Positions 9,914 through 20,261 are shown, counted from the first letter of the stretch. The stretch is DNA of 64,000 bases from Cyanobacteriota bacterium (GCA_022402445.1 JAKRSF010000003.1:124001-188000), one strand, 5' to 3'. Numbers and translations: made by a program. The notes: generated by a model from the sequence alone, not told the origin.

Positions 9914-10894
9914 CTATAGCAATTCATCCTCAAATTCCTGTTTCAAATCCCGCGCCATTAGGGTTTGTACCGCCTCCTGGGGCGTCACCTTACCATGCAA
10001 CAAACGGTAGACTTGCCGCGCGATCGGCACGGGAATTTGCTCCCGCCGCGCCAAATCCATCAACACATTGGTGGTATTGACCCCCTCGGCGGTACTTTGC
10101 AACCCCTCCAAAACCTCCTCTAGGGACTGGCCCTGGGCGAGGCCATAGCCCACCCGATAGTTCCGCGAGAGGGCGCTGCTGCACGTCGCCAACAAATCCC
10201 CCAGGCCCGCCAACCCAAAAAACGTCTCCGGCTGTGCCCCCAGTTGCGTGCCCACGCGAATCATTTCCGGCAGGGCGCGGGTCAGCAGGGCCGCCTTAGC
10301 ATTGGTGCCGAGCTTCAGGCCGTCGCACACCCCCGCCGCGATCGCGATGACATTTTTGAGAGTGCCCCCCAGCTCCGTGCCGATCGGGTCCGGGTTCACA
10401 TAGGCCCGCAGCACCTCCGAGGAAAAGACGACTTGAACCGCCTCCGCCGCCGCCGTATTGGTGCTAGCCAGGACCGTCGCCGCCGGACACCCCGCCTCAA
10501 TTTCCCGGGACAGGTTCGGGCCAGACAGCACCACGATCGCGTGGTTCGGCAACGCCTCCTGCCAAATGGCCGATGGGGTGCGCGTGGTTTCCGGATCGAG
10601 CCCCTTGGTGGCCGTCACCACAATCACCCGCTCCGGCAGGGCCATGGCCCGCAAGCGCGCCGCCGTCGCCACCACCCCCTTCATCGAGACGGCCGAGATG
10701 ACAATATCTGCCCCCTCCACCGCCGCCTCCAGCGGTTCCGCATTGCGCCGGGACCATAGGTGAACTTCGTGGTCACTTTGGCGCGCTAGGGTCGCCAGGG
10801 CAGAGCCCCAGGCCCCCGCACCGATGATGGTGACATTGGCCCGGTGGTTGGGGTCTTGCAGATTCGTGAAGGGCGTGAAGGTGGCATCAGTCAT
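9914..10894 (-). CDS. gpsA: NAD(P)-dependent glycerol-3-phosphate dehydrogenase
   Basis: GpsA reduces dihydroxyacetone phosphate to sn-glycerol 3-phosphate for phospholipid and glycolipid synthesis. The protein is 326 residues from the ATG at 10894 (MTDATFTPF); the frame is open further upstream to 10987 but that extension looks non-coding. The N-terminal Rossmann motif IIGAGAWGSALA, the substrate-site stretch LSGPNLSREI, the family signature around LGGTLKNVIAIAAGVCDGL with its catalytic Lys, and AGLGDLLATCSS are all present. Length and motif order match the family. Confidence 0.96.
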   Translation of the reverse strand: MTDATFTPFTNLQDPNHRANVTIIGAGAWGSALATLARQSDHEVHLWSRRNAEPLEAAVEGADIVISAVSMKGVVATAARLRAMALPERVIVVTATKGLDPETTRTPSAIWQEALPNHAIVVLSGPNLSREIEAGCPAATVLASTNTAAAEAVQVVFSSEVLRAYVNPDPIGTELGGTLKNVIAIAAGVCDGLKLGTNAKAALLTRALPEMIRVGTQLGAQPETFFGLAGLGDLLATCSSALSRNYRVGYGLAQGQSLEEVLEGLQSTAEGVNTTNVLMDLARREQIPVPIARQVYRLLHGKVTPQEAVQTLMARDLKQEFEDELL

Positions 10895-11447
10895 GCGATC
10901 GCGGTTCCCTGCGGTACAGCTTGAGCGTCCATCGCCCCCAGTGTAAGGGATGGTCCCGCCCCCCTCGGTCCACCGGACGGCGATCACGCGATCGCGGCCC
11001 CATGAAGAATCGAATCGTTTCCAAAAGAAATCTTACGGTTGGGATCAAGCTTTCGTAAAACGATAGAAGTCGATCAATTCAGCAAGATTTTGAGCCATTT
11101 CCCTAGGGCACAATTCACCCCCAGATTTTCTAGGCCGAAGTCACCAATCGCCCCAGGGTAGATCTAAATGGCCATGAACCCATTCCGAATACAACCGGCT
11201 TGCGATCGCGTTTTCCGGCAAGTTTTATTCAGAAACTTTTCAGATCCATCCTTGGAAATGTCTTTTATGCTGAAGATAGTTTCCCTAGGCACCTGGGCTG
11301 CCTTGGCAGAAGATCAGGCTTAAATTGGTTTTTAGTTATCGTCCCAGCCCCTTAGAATTTCCGAAAAGTTTCCCCGTCCCTTCGCGTCCTGGCCAATTCA
11401 TCCATAAATTTTGGCCCCCATCGCCGTGTCGATCATGGCAAGTGTCC
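10895..11447. other. Divergent intergenic region, no gene recognised
   Basis: About 550 bases between gpsA and the hybrid kinase. From about 11010 to 11300 the composition is clearly more AT-rich than the neighbours, as expected for a promoter region. A small inverted repeat TCGTAAAACGA lies near 11056-11066, and it could be an operator. An in-frame TTG at 11325 would extend the kinase into this region, but the added residues look like spacer. Confidence 0.45.
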
Positions 11448-13979
11448 ATGCCTACGTTCCCTAACCAAACGCTACAGTGGACCCTGACGGAAGCTAGCTT
11501 TCAAACCTTGAAGGGGCTCTTTCAGGAGTCAATCTACCGCGTTACAAATACCGTTGAAATCTATACGGAAGTGGATTGTGCGATCGCGCCGTCCGCCCCA
11601 TCTGAAACCGATCATCCCCACGCTGCCCCCACGGCCCCAGGGCTAGATCCGGCCAGCGAGGGGTTAGAGCGCGATCGCTTCGTCCTGGCAATCGCCCCCA
11701 ATCTGCGGGCCTTGCTGCTAGCCACTCCCCAGGAGCCGCCCCAGCAGCGGGTGAGTTTGACCTTTGATCGGGCCACCATTGACCAATATTGCCAGGGATT
11801 GCCGGGGGTGCTGCGGCCCAGCTCCCCCCAGCAGCCGGTGGATTTGCGGCAACAGCACGCCCTGGCGACCCTGCTGCTCTCGGAGGTGCTCAATTTGATC
11901 CTGGCGGATGGGGACTCGGACCAGGGCACCGGGGAGGCGATCGCGCTGCCCGCCGCCCCCGACGGCCCCCCCAAGCCAGATCCAAGCCCAAAGCCGAGCA
12001 AATCCCCCAAAGCCACCGCCGCATCCGGAGCCAAGGCCAAACCCCGCGCCAGTGGCGGCAAAAAAGCGGCCAAACCCGCCCAGGCCAGCGCCGCCGCCGC
12101 ACGGCCAGAGGGGGAAGTCCTCGCGGCCCTGATGGGGCAAATTCGCCAGGGGTGCGAGCTACCGGAAATTGCCCAGGCCCTGATCGAGGTGGCCCTCCCC
12201 TGGTTTCAGGTGGATCGGGTGGTGATTTATCAGGTGCAGGTGCAGGTGCAGTCCATCAAGCTGTGGCGGCAGTCCGAGGGGCCGTCGGTGCCCCTGGCCT
12301 GGGATGATCCCCAGTGGCAATCCACCAGCAGTTGTGTCACCTATGAGGCGATCGCCCCGACCGCCCCCCCGCGCTCGATTCTCTATGAGGGGGAAGCCGC
12401 CTGTTTTGGGGATACCCTGGGCGATCGCCAGGGCACCCTGGAGGCCCGTCCCTGGCAGGCGGGCGATCGCGGCCCCCAGCTCACCGACGGGCCACGGGCC
12501 CTGCTGAGTGCGCCGATTGTGGTGGCCCAGGCGCGCCACGCCCCCACCCTCTGGGGATTTTTGGTGTTTCATCAGGTGGCCAGCGCCCACCCCTGGAGCG
12601 ATCGCGAGGTGGCCTTTGCCCAGGCCCTGGCGGATTTATTGGCGATCGCCGTCTCCCTCGCCCAGGTGGAGGCCCAATTCCAGCAGCAGAAACACACCCT
12701 AGAGCGCACCCTCAGCGAACGGGGCCGCCAGCTCAAGGAAGCCCTGGTGGGAGCCCAGTCCGCCAACCGCGCCAAAAATGCGTTTCTTGCCACCGTCAGC
12801 CACGAGTTGCGCACCCCCCTCACCTGCGTGATTGGCCTATCGGCGACCCTGTTGCGCTGGTCCCTGGGGCAACTGAACCAGCAGCAGCGCAGCTATCTGC
12901 AAACCATCCACGACAGCGGCGAACATCTGCTGACCTTGATCGAATCGATCCTCGACTTTTCCCAGGTGGAGGGGGGGCGATCGGTCATTTCCATGGTGGA
13001 ATTTTCCGTGGCCCAGTTGGTCTATCAGGTGTTGCAGGCGGTGCGCGATCGCGCCCGGGAAAGCAGCATCACCCTCACGGTGGACCTGCCGATCGCGCCG
13101 GAGGATGATCGCTTCGTCGCCGATCCGCACCGGGTCCGGCAGATTTTGCTGAGTTTGCTGAGCAACGCCCTCAAATTCACCCCCGAAGGCGGCCAGGTGA
13201 CCGTGCGGGTCTGGCGCGAAGATGACGGCCTCACCCTCCAGGTGGACGACACGGGCATCGGCATTCCCCGCGATCGCACCGCCCAACTGTTTGAGGACTT
13301 CGAGCAGCTCGACACCTCCTTCCACCGCACCCACGGCGGCCTGGGGTTGGGCCTTGCCCTCGTCAAACAACTGGTGGATTTGCACCGGGGCTGGATCGAA
13401 GTGGACTCGACCCCCGGCCGCGGCTCCACCTTCACGGTTTGGCTGCCCAAATATGCCCCCCGCAGCGCCCCACCCCCGGCGGGCCTGGAGGACAGCTTCC
13501 CGGTCCTGGGCCTGCCCAAGGGCACCGTCATTCTGGTGGATTCCCAGGAGGACCAGGCCATGGCCATCTGCGACCTGCTGACCGCAGCGGGCTACCAGGT
13601 GGTGTGGAGCCTCGATGGCCTTTCCGCCGTTTCCCAGGCCGCCATTTTGCATCCCCACCTGGCCGTGATTCACCTGACGCCGGAGGGCGATGGCTGGGAT
13701 ACGATCGCGGATTTGCGCCGCTGCGAAGAGTGCCGCAACTGTCGGATTCTGGCCCTCGGGTCCGCCAGCGATCATCCCCCCAGCCGCTATGCCCACCGGG
13801 CCACCATTGACGATCGCCTCGATCTGCCCCTAGTGCCGGAACAACTGCTGCGCACCGTTGATGCCCTCCTGCGCCACCCGCCCGCGCCCCCTTTTCTGCG
13901 GGCCAGCCGTGAGGGCATTGGCCTAGATACCCTCTCGCGGCGATCGCGGGGCCACGACGGCGATCGCCACGAGTCCTAA
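11448..13979 (+). CDS. Hybrid sensor histidine kinase with GAF domain and degenerate receiver
   Basis: About 843 residues from the ATG at 11448. Order: an N-terminal sensor region of about 150 residues I cannot name, a low-complexity Pro/Ala/Lys linker (about 165-215), a GAF domain (about 220-410), a HisKA dimerisation domain with the H-box SHELRTPLTCVIG (His452), a HATPase_c domain with its N box (LLSNALKFTPEGG) and G boxes (DDTGIGIPRD, GGLGLGLALV), and a C-terminal CheY-like domain. In that last domain the phospho-acceptor Asp position reads His742 (AVIHLTPEGDGWD) and the conserved Lys is missing, so it is probably a pseudo-receiver. No membrane span is seen; it is likely a cytosolic sensor. 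It converges with a response regulator at 14117. Confidence 0.9.
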   Translation: MPTFPNQTLQWTLTEASFQTLKGLFQESIYRVTNTVEIYTEVDCAIAPSAPSETDHPHAAPTAPGLDPASEGLERDRFVLAIAPNLRALLLATPQEPPQQRVSLTFDRATIDQYCQGLPGVLRPSSPQQPVDLRQQHALATLLLSEVLNLILADGDSDQGTGEAIALPAAPDGPPKPDPSPKPSKSPKATAASGAKAKPRASGGKKAAKPAQASAAAARPEGEVLAALMGQIRQGCELPEIAQALIEVALPWFQVDRVVIYQVQVQVQSIKLWRQSEGPSVPLAWDDPQWQSTSSCVTYEAIAPTAPPRSILYEGEAACFGDTLGDRQGTLEARPWQAGDRGPQLTDGPRALLSAPIVVAQARHAPTLWGFLVFHQVASAHPWSDREVAFAQALADLLAIAVSLAQVEAQFQQQKHTLERTLSERGRQLKEALVGAQSANRAKNAFLATVSHELRTPLTCVIGLSATLLRWSLGQLNQQQRSYLQTIHDSGEHLLTLIESILDFSQVEGGRSVISMVEFSVAQLVYQVLQAVRDRARESSITLTVDLPIAPEDDRFVADPHRVRQILLSLLSNALKFTPEGGQVTVRVWREDDGLTLQVDDTGIGIPRDRTAQLFEDFEQLDTSFHRTHGGLGLGLALVKQLVDLHRGWIEVDSTPGRGSTFTVWLPKYAPRSAPPPAGLEDSFPVLGLPKGTVILVDSQEDQAMAICDLLTAAGYQVVWSLDGLSAVSQAAILHPHLAVIHLTPEGDGWDTIADLRRCEECRNCRILALGSASDHPPSRYAHRATIDDRLDLPLVPEQLLRTVDALLRHPPAPPFLRASREGIGLDTLSRRSRGHDGDRHES

Positions 13980-14039
13980 CCGCCCCCTTGGCCATCCCCC
14001 TCAAAATTCAGCCCTCAAGCCCCCTGAATCCCCCAAGGC

Positions 14040-14077
14040 AGAGCCGCCCGCGATCGCGAGGATCGACGGGCGGCTCT
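14040..14077. terminator. Stem-loop between convergent kinase and response regulator
   Basis: AGAGCCGCCCG at 14040-14050 pairs perfectly with CGGGCGGCTCT at 14067-14077. It lies between the stop codons of two convergent genes, as a bidirectional terminator would, but no U-tract follows on either strand, so it may instead be an RNA-stabilising hairpin. Confidence 0.4.
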
Positions 14078-14116
14078 GGGGATTGAAACGGGTTCAGCGG
14101 GGCCATACCGCCAGGG

Positions 14117-14521
14117 CTATGCCTCCTTGGGGCCAAGCAGACTCGTAATCTTATCGACAAACGCCTGGTGATCCACCACCGGCTTAGAAATGTATCCATC
14201 CGCCCCGCTCTGTTCGAGGAACGCCTCGCGATCGCCCTCCATCGCATGGGCCGTCACGAGAATAATCGGCAATCCAGCGGTTTTCGGGTCCGCCTTCAGC
14301 ATTTGGGTAATTTTGATGCCATCCACCGCCTTCCCTTCATAGGTGCTGTGGGAAAGGGAAACATCCATCAAAATAATATCTGCATCACCCGCACGGGCAA
14401 TTTCGACGACCTCTTCTACATCTTCGGTGTGCTTGACGTCTAGGCCCCCCCGCTTGGTCAAAATTTTAGAAAAAACGCGGGCATTAATTAGATCGTCTTC
14501 GACAATCAGGACAGTTTTCAT
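14117..14521 (-). CDS. Single-domain response regulator (CheY-like)
   Basis: The 134-residue protein is a stand-alone receiver. It has the acidic pocket VEDD, phospho-acceptor Asp in IILMDVSLS, the Thr switch in LVTAHAMEGDRE and the conserved Lys in GYISKPV. I use the ATG at 14521 (MKTVLIVEDD); the frame is open for 19 more codons upstream but those precede the domain start. There is no output domain, so it works through protein contact, like CheY or DivK. It converges with the hybrid kinase, whose own receiver is degenerate, which suggests but does not prove a functional pairing. Confidence 0.95.
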   Translation of the reverse strand: MKTVLIVEDDLINARVFSKILTKRGGLDVKHTEDVEEVVEIARAGDADIILMDVSLSHSTYEGKAVDGIKITQMLKADPKTAGLPIILVTAHAMEGDREAFLEQSGADGYISKPVVDHQAFVDKITSLLGPKEA

Positions 14522-14619
14522 GGAATGGTCGCGCCGAACGAGAGGCTGTCTACTTGTTATGCTATGCCTCATTGCCAATCATTTGCAAGCCAGTCGTCAT
14601 CTAGCGTTCGAGCAAGTCC

Positions 14620-17211
14620 ATGCCCCAACAGCTCAACCTTATGGGCTCCGGCCAGACCATTCCCACGTCGCTGCACCAGGAAATGCAGCGGTCGTACTTG
14701 GAATATGCCATGAGTACGATCGTGGGGCGGGCGCTGCCGGATGCGCGCGATGGGCTCAAGCCGGTCCACCGCCGCATTCTCTATGCGATGCATGAGCTGG
14801 GGCTGCTGCCCGATCGCCCATTCCGCAAGTGCGCGCGGGTGGTGGGGGATGTGCTGGGCAAGTACCATCCCCATGGGGACAAGGCGGTCTACGATGCCCT
14901 GGTGCGGCTGGCCCAGGATTTTTCGACCCGCTATCCCCTGTTGCAGGGCCACGGGAATTTTGGCTCGATTGATAATGATCCCCCGGCGGCCATGCGCTAT
15001 ACGGAGACGCGCCTCGCCGCGATCGCCCAGGCGGCCATGCTGGGGGACATTGGCGAAGCGACGGTGGATTTTGCCGACAACTTCGACAGTTCCCAGCAGG
15101 AGCCGACGGTGCTGCCGGCGAAGCTGCCGAACCTTTTGCTCAATGGCTGTTCGGGCATTGCGGTGGGCATGGCGACCAATGTGCCGCCCCATAATTTGCG
15201 GGAGTTGGTGGATGGGGCGATCGCCCTGATCGATCGCCCGGACCTGAGCGATGAGGAACTGTGGAAGCGGGTGCCGGGGCCGGATTTCCCCACCGGGGGC
15301 GAGATTTTGGGCACTTCGGGGATCCACGATGCCTATCGCACCGGGCGCGGCAGTGTGCCGTTGCGGGGGGTGGCCCATTTTGAGGAAATCCCCGGCGGGC
15401 GGGGGCGGCAGCGGCGGCGGGCGATCGTGGTGACCCAAATGCCCTACCAGACCAATAAGGCGGCCTGGTTGGAAAAGGTGGCGAATTTGGTGAACCTGGG
15501 CCGCTTGGGGGGCATTAGTGACCTGCGCGATGAGAGCGATCGCGAGGGCATCCGGGTGGTGGTGGAACTGAAGCGGGAGGCGGATCCGGCCCAGGTGCTG
15601 CGCCAGCTCTATCGCCAGACGGAGTTGCAGACCACGTTTGGGGTGATTCTGCTGGCCCTGGTGGATGGGCAGCCGCGCCAGTTGAGTTTGCGCCAGTTGC
15701 TGGAGGAGTTTTTGCGCTTCCGGGAGTTGACCCTCACGCGCCAGTTCCAGCATGAGCTGGGGGAAACGGAGGAGCGGCTGGAGTTGGTGGGGGGGCTGCT
15801 GCGGGCGCTGGAGCAGTTGGATGAGTTGATCGATATTTTGCGCCATGCGCCGGATGGGGGTAGTGCCCAGGCCCAGTTGGTCGAGCGGCTGCTGCTGAGT
15901 GAACGGCAGGCGCGGGAGGTGCTGGCGATGCCCCTGCGGCGGTTGACGGGCCTGGAACAGACGAAATTACGGGAGGAACAGGCGGCTCTGGAGGAACGCT
16001 GCGATCAGTTGCGGACGCTGCTGGGCGATCGCGGGGAACTATTAAAGGCGCTCAAACAGGAGTTGCGATCGCTCAAGCGGCAGTTTGGGGACGATCGCCG
16101 GACGCGCATTTTGACCGGGGCGGATCTGACGGCGACGGAGACGGGGGACGCCAAGGGGGACAGCGGGACCGATGGGGCCACGGCCACTGCGATCTCCACG
16201 GCCCCGGTGGCTCCGGAAACGGTGGTGCTGGAGTTGAGCGATCGCGGCTATGTGCGGACCCATGGCAATGCGCGATCGTACCGCCGCCGCCAGGGGACCG
16301 ATCCGGATCTGGCCCAGGAACTCGATGGCCGCGAGGAGGTGGCCGTCCGGGCGATCGCCACCACCCGCGATCGCGAACTGCTGGTCCTGACGCGATCGGG
16401 CAAAGCCTACACCGTACCCCTCACCGCCGTGCCCGCCGTCAGCCGCAAGGACGCGCGCGGGGTGCCCCTGGTGACCCTATTGCCCGATTCCGTGCGGGAG
16501 GCCGCCGTGCAGGGGTTGGCGGGCAGCGACGCCGCGATCGCCCAACTGTCGCGCCAAATCGTTGAAACTCTACTGCTGGATCCACCGCCGGACGATCGCC
16601 ATAGCCTCGTGCTGCTCACCCGCGAAGGGCGCGTCAAGCGACTACCCCTGGCGGATTTTGCCCACCTGACCGGGCGCGGCCTCACCGCCCTCAAACTCAA
16701 GGACGATGACGAACTGCTCTCGGTCACCCCGGCGCAACCGGGCGATCGCCTCGTGGTGGTCACCCAGGATGGACGGCTGGTGCAATTCCCCATCAACGAC
16801 GAAAACCTGCCCCTCATGAACCGCAACACCCAGGGACTCCAGGCCCTCAAACTGGAGCCCCCCAACGCGCTCGTGGGCTGCATCGCCGCCAGCGGGGCCG
16901 ACGATATTTTGCTGGTGACGGCCAAGGGCTACGGCAAGCGGCTGCCCCTGGGCCTGATGCGCCTCGGGCGGCGGGGCAATTTAGGGGAATTCGCCCTGCC
17001 CTTCTCCCCCAAGGCCGATCGCCTCGTGGCGGCGGTGCGGGTCCAGTCCGGGGATGCGGCGATCCTGACCACGGACACGGGCCGCACGGCGATTTTGCCC
17101 CTGCACACGATCCCCATCGGCGGCAAGGACGATCGCGGCCAACGGCTCGTGGATCTCGACGGGGCCGAGCGGGTGACCGGCGCGATCGCGCGATCGCCCC
17201 TCGCAGACTAG
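14620..17211 (+). CDS. gyrA: Type IIA topoisomerase subunit A (GyrA family)
   Basis: The 863-residue protein has the breakage-reunion domain of GyrA/Par[26 protein letters not shown] at the start (quoted in part: [17 protein letters not shown]), [14 protein letters not shown] in the winged helix, and the catalytic Tyr in AMRYTETRL. The C-terminal about 330 residues contain beta-pinwheel-like repeats (for example [14 protein letters not shown] and [15 protein letters not shown]). I do not find a canonical GyrA box (QRRGGKG), the element needed for wrapping-dependent supercoiling; the nearest stretch is SYRRRQGTD. Cyanobacteria often encode two GyrA-like proteins, so this may be the second, divergent one rather than the principal gyrase subunit. 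The start ATG is at 14620, divergent from the response regulator. Confidence 0.9.
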   Translation: MPQQLNLMGSGQTIPTSLHQEMQRSYLEYAMSTIVGRALPDARDGLKPVHRRILYAMHELGLLPDRPFRKCARVVGDVLGKYHPHGDKAVYDALVRLAQDFSTRYPLLQGHGNFGSIDNDPPAAMRYTETRLAAIAQAAMLGDIGEATVDFADNFDSSQQEPTVLPAKLPNLLLNGCSGIAVGMATNVPPHNLRELVDGAIALIDRPDLSDEELWKRVPGPDFPTGGEILGTSGIHDAYRTGRGSVPLRGVAHFEEIPGGRGRQRRRAIVVTQMPYQTNKAAWLEKVANLVNLGRLGGISDLRDESDREGIRVVVELKREADPAQVLRQLYRQTELQTTFGVILLALVDGQPRQLSLRQLLEEFLRFRELTLTRQFQHELGETEERLELVGGLLRALEQLDELIDILRHAPDGGSAQAQLVERLLLSERQAREVLAMPLRRLTGLEQTKLREEQAALEERCDQLRTLLGDRGELLKALKQELRSLKRQFGDDRRTRILTGADLTATETGDAKGDSGTDGATATAISTAPVAPETVVLELSDRGYVRTHGNARSYRRRQGTDPDLAQELDGREEVAVRAIATTRDRELLVLTRSGKAYTVPLTAVPAVSRKDARGVPLVTLLPDSVREAAVQGLAGSDAAIAQLSRQIVETLLLDPPPDDRHSLVLLTREGRVKRLPLADFAHLTGRGLTALKLKDDDELLSVTPAQPGDRLVVVTQDGRLVQFPINDENLPLMNRNTQGLQALKLEPPNALVGCIAASGADDILLVTAKGYGKRLPLGLMRLGRRGNLGEFALPFSPKADRLVAAVRVQSGDAAILTTDTGRTAILPLHTIPIGGKDDRGQRLVDLDGAERVTGAIARSPLAD

Positions 17212-17368
17212 GAACGCCGTTAGAAATCCCGTAACGGCACCATATCCAGACTTTAAGGAATGTAACAAAGGGGATCGACCGCGATCGCGAACCTTTTACC
17301 GTAAGCAGAATCCATCTCAATCACCCCAAAACCGTTCTGTAGTCGGGCGCGATCGCCCATCCCTAGCC

Positions 17369-18349
17369 ATGTTTCCCACCCACCGTCCCCGTCGCCTCCG
17401 CAGCAGCAGCACCCTCCGTCGCATGGTGGCCGAAACCACCGTCACCGCCAACGACCTGATCTATCCCCTCTTCGCCGTACCGGGCAGCGGCGTCGCCAAG
17501 GAAGTGTCGTCCATGCCGGGGGTCTATCAACTGTCCATCGACAAAATCGTCGAAGAAGCCAAGGAAGTCTACGACCTGGGCATTCCGGCGATCATCCTTT
17601 TCGGCATCCCCGACGACAAGGACACGGACGCCACCGGCGCATGGCACGACTGCGGCATCGTCCAAAAGGCCACGGAAGCGGTCAAGCAAGCGGTGCCGGA
17701 CCTGGTGACGATCGTCGACACCTGCCTGTGCGAATACACCAGCCACGGCCACTGCGGCTATCTGCAAACGGGAGACCTCAGCGGCCGCGTCCTCAATGAT
17801 CCGACCCTGGAACTGCTCAAAAAAACCGCCGTCTCCCAGGCCAACGCCGGGGCCGATATCATTGCGCCGTCGGGCATGATGGATGGGTTTGTGGGCGCGA
17901 TCCGCGAAGGGCTCGATGGGGCTGGGTTTGAGGATATTCCCATCCTGTCCTACGCGGCAAAATATGCCTCCGCCTACTACGGCCCGTTCCGCGACGCGGC
18001 GGAATCCACGCCCCAATTCGGCGATCGCCGCACCTATCAAATGGATCCCGCCAATGGCCGCGAGGCGATCAAGGAAATCGAACTGGACATCGCCGAAGGG
18101 GCCGACATGCTCATGGTCAAGCCCGCCTTGGCCTATATGGACGTGATTTGGCGCGTCAAGGAAGCGTCGAACCTGCCCGTGGCGGCCTATAACGTCTCGG
18201 GAGAATATGCCATGGTGAAGGCGGCGGCCCTCAATGGCTGGATCGATGAGGAGCGGGTGGTCCTAGAAACCATGACCAGCTTCAAGCGATCGGGGGCGGA
18301 TTTGATCTTGACCTACCACGCTAAGGATGTGGCCCGCTGGCTGCCCTAG
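17369..18349 (+). CDS. hemB: Delta-aminolevulinic acid dehydratase (porphobilinogen synthase)
   Basis: HemB condenses two 5-aminolevulinate molecules to porphobilinogen, feeding chlorophyll, heme, siroheme and cobalamin synthesis. The 326-residue protein has both Schiff-base lysine regions ([12 protein letters not shown] and [13 protein letters not shown]). The metal site reads [14 protein letters not shown], the Cys-rich form that binds zinc rather than the Asp-rich form of plant enzymes. Start ATG 17369; the stop is at 18349. It is the upstream supplier for siroheme-dependent nirA and the cobalamin genes elsewhere in this window. Confidence 0.97.
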   Translation: MFPTHRPRRLRSSSTLRRMVAETTVTANDLIYPLFAVPGSGVAKEVSSMPGVYQLSIDKIVEEAKEVYDLGIPAIILFGIPDDKDTDATGAWHDCGIVQKATEAVKQAVPDLVTIVDTCLCEYTSHGHCGYLQTGDLSGRVLNDPTLELLKKTAVSQANAGADIIAPSGMMDGFVGAIREGLDGAGFEDIPILSYAAKYASAYYGPFRDAAESTPQFGDRRTYQMDPANGREAIKEIELDIAEGADMLMVKPALAYMDVIWRVKEASNLPVAAYNVSGEYAMVKAAALNGWIDEERVVLETMTSFKRSGADLILTYHAKDVARWLP

Positions 18350-18525
18350 GGGGCGGCGATCGTTCCCCGTGCGCGGTCGAAAAATCGCCCCATGGCCGGT
18401 TCGGTTATGACGACCCCTCAATCCCATCGGTGGTTGATAGATTGGGATCGGTTCAGGGGGCCGCGTGGGCGTTGTGATCTCGCCACGCCGCCGCCGCCCC
18501 CGTCATCACTTTGAGGGATTCAGCC

Positions 18526-18867
18526 GTGTACGACGAAATGGATCAAACCCCGGACTTCAGTCAGGTTCCCCACACCCCTGAATCCCTGATCGGCTATGTG
18601 CAGTCGCTGCATCCGGAAACGGTGTCGCGCCTGTCGCAGCCCGCGTCGCCGGAGGTGATGAAGCTGATGGAGCGCAATATCATCGGCATGTTGGGCGGTT
18701 TGCCGTCGGGGGATTTTGAGGTGACGGTGACCACGAGCCGCGAGCAGCTAGGAAAGTTGCTGGCGTCGGCGATGATGAGTGGTTATTTTCTGCGGAATGC
18801 GGAGCAGCGCATGGCGATGGAGCGTAGCCTTGCGGCGGGTTTGGGCTTCGATAGTCAGGATGCCTAG
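18526..18867 (+). CDS. DUF760 family protein
   Basis: A protein of about 113 residues found across cyanobacteria and plastid-bearing plants; function unassigned. Characteristic text includes SLIGYVQSLHPETVSRLSQP and MERNIIGMLGGLP, followed by SREQLGKLLASAMMSGYFLRNAEQR. I chose the GTG at 18526 because GAGGGA lies about 8 bases upstream; a TTG at 18511 and an ATG at 18538 are alternatives. No membrane segment or signal peptide. It lies 29 bases before mutY on the same strand. Confidence 0.85.
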   Translation: MYDEMDQTPDFSQVPHTPESLIGYVQSLHPETVSRLSQPASPEVMKLMERNIIGMLGGLPSGDFEVTVTTSREQLGKLLASAMMSGYFLRNAEQRMAMERSLAAGLGFDSQDA

Positions 18868-18896
18868 GGTGTTGGTGCCCGCAGGGGTTAGGGAAT

Positions 18897-20015
18897 TTGG
18901 GCCGGTCTAGGGCGATCGCGGTGGATCGGTTGGGGCGCGATGGGGTGGCCCTGCGGCGATCGCTGTTGGATTGGTATGGCCACCATGGGCGGGATTTGCC
19001 GTGGCGACGATCGCCGGGCGATCGCGATGATCCGTACCGGGTTTGGATTTCGGAGATCATGCTCCAGCAGACCCAGGTGAAGACGGTGCTGCCCTATTAC
19101 CAGCGGTGGTGCGATCGCTTCCCGACGGTGGAATCGGTGGCGGCGGCGGATTTGCAGGACATTTTGAAGGCGTGGGAAGGCTTGGGCTACTACAGCCGCG
19201 CCCGTAATCTTCACCGGGCGGCGCGGTTGATCGTGGAGCGCCACGGGGGCCAGTTCCCAGCAGATTTTGAGGCGGCGATCGCGTTGCCAGGAGTGGGGCG
19301 CACAACGGCGGGGGGCATTTTGAGCCATGCCTATGATCTGCCGGTGGCGATCTTGGATGGCAACGTCAAGCGGGTGCTGGCGCGATTGATTGCCCTCGAT
19401 CGCCCCCCGGCCCGGGCCATGGCGGACCTGTGGGACATTTCTGAGGCGCTGCTGGACCGCGATCGCCCCCGCGACTTCAACCAAGCCCTGATGGATTTGG
19501 GGGCAACCCTCTGCACCTACCGCAATCCCGCCTGTTTGCTGTGCCCCTGGATGGCATACTGTCAGGCGTACCAGAGCGATCGCCAAACCGAGCTGCCCAT
19601 GAGCGAGTCCAAAGGCCCCCTGCCCCACAAAACCATTGGCGTCGCCGTCATCCGCAACGACGCGGGCCAGATTTTGATCGATCGCCGCCCCGCCGATGGC
19701 CTCCTGGGGGGTCTGTGGGAATTCCCCGGCGGCAAGGTGGAGCCCAATGAGACGATCGCGGACTGCATCCGGCGCGAAATTGACGAGGAATTGGGCATCG
19801 CGATCGCGGTGGACGACGAACTCATCGTCATTGACCACGCCTACACCCACTACAAGGTGACGCTGCATGTCCACTGGTGCCGTCACCTGTCCGGCGAACC
19901 CCAGGCGATCGCCTGCGATGAGGTGAAATGGGTCGAGGCGGCCCAACTGCGCGATTACCCGTTCCCCAAGGCCAATGGCACGATTATTGACGCGATTCTG
20001 GCCGCGATCGCCTAA
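18897..20015 (+). CDS. mutY: A/G-specific adenine glycosylase with C-terminal Nudix-like domain
   Basis: MutY removes adenine mispaired with 8-oxoguanine. The catalytic Glu lies in EIMLQQTQVKTV, the helix-hairpin-helix in LPGVGRTTAGGIL and the catalytic Asp in AILDGNVKR. The [4Fe-4S] cluster motif CTYRNPACLLCPWMAYC has the expected C-x6-C-x2-C-x5-C spacing. After a short linker, residues about 245-370 form a MutT-like domain that retains what reads as a complete Nudix box (GGKVEPNETIADCIRREIDE, then ELGI), whereas most MutY C-terminal domains have lost it. The start is uncertain: TTG 18897 opens the frame and GTG 18921 is a good alternative. Confidence 0.94.
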   Translation: MGRSRAIAVDRLGRDGVALRRSLLDWYGHHGRDLPWRRSPGDRDDPYRVWISEIMLQQTQVKTVLPYYQRWCDRFPTVESVAAADLQDILKAWEGLGYYSRARNLHRAARLIVERHGGQFPADFEAAIALPGVGRTTAGGILSHAYDLPVAILDGNVKRVLARLIALDRPPARAMADLWDISEALLDRDRPRDFNQALMDLGATLCTYRNPACLLCPWMAYCQAYQSDRQTELPMSESKGPLPHKTIGVAVIRNDAGQILIDRRPADGLLGGLWEFPGGKVEPNETIADCIRREIDEELGIAIAVDDELIVIDHAYTHYKVTLHVHWCRHLSGEPQAIACDEVKWVEAAQLRDYPFPKANGTIIDAILAAIA

Positions 20016-20197
20016 ATAACGACAAAAACGCCGGTCGGGTGTGATCGCCACGGTTCAATTTCACCGAACCGCCTCCTTTTGCGATCGCACCGCCCCCTGT
20101 GGATGAACCGATCCATCCCCAAAAATTTTGCGTTTGTGGGGATCGATCCCGCGATCGCCTTGGCCCTGGCTCATCAATGCGTTCGGAATGGAACGAA

Positions 20198-20251
20198 AAT
20201 CCCGCGATCGCGTTGACCGTGTGCAGCAAGAATCCCGCGATCGCGTTGACC
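20198..20251. repeat. Pair of 21-bp direct repeats
   Basis: An identical 21-base unit containing HIP1 occurs at 20198-20218 and 20231-20251. The flanking TGCGTTCGG also recurs around 20178 and 20264, so the array seems to have grown by local duplication. Confidence 0.6.
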
Positions 20252-20261
20252 ATGGATTGCC

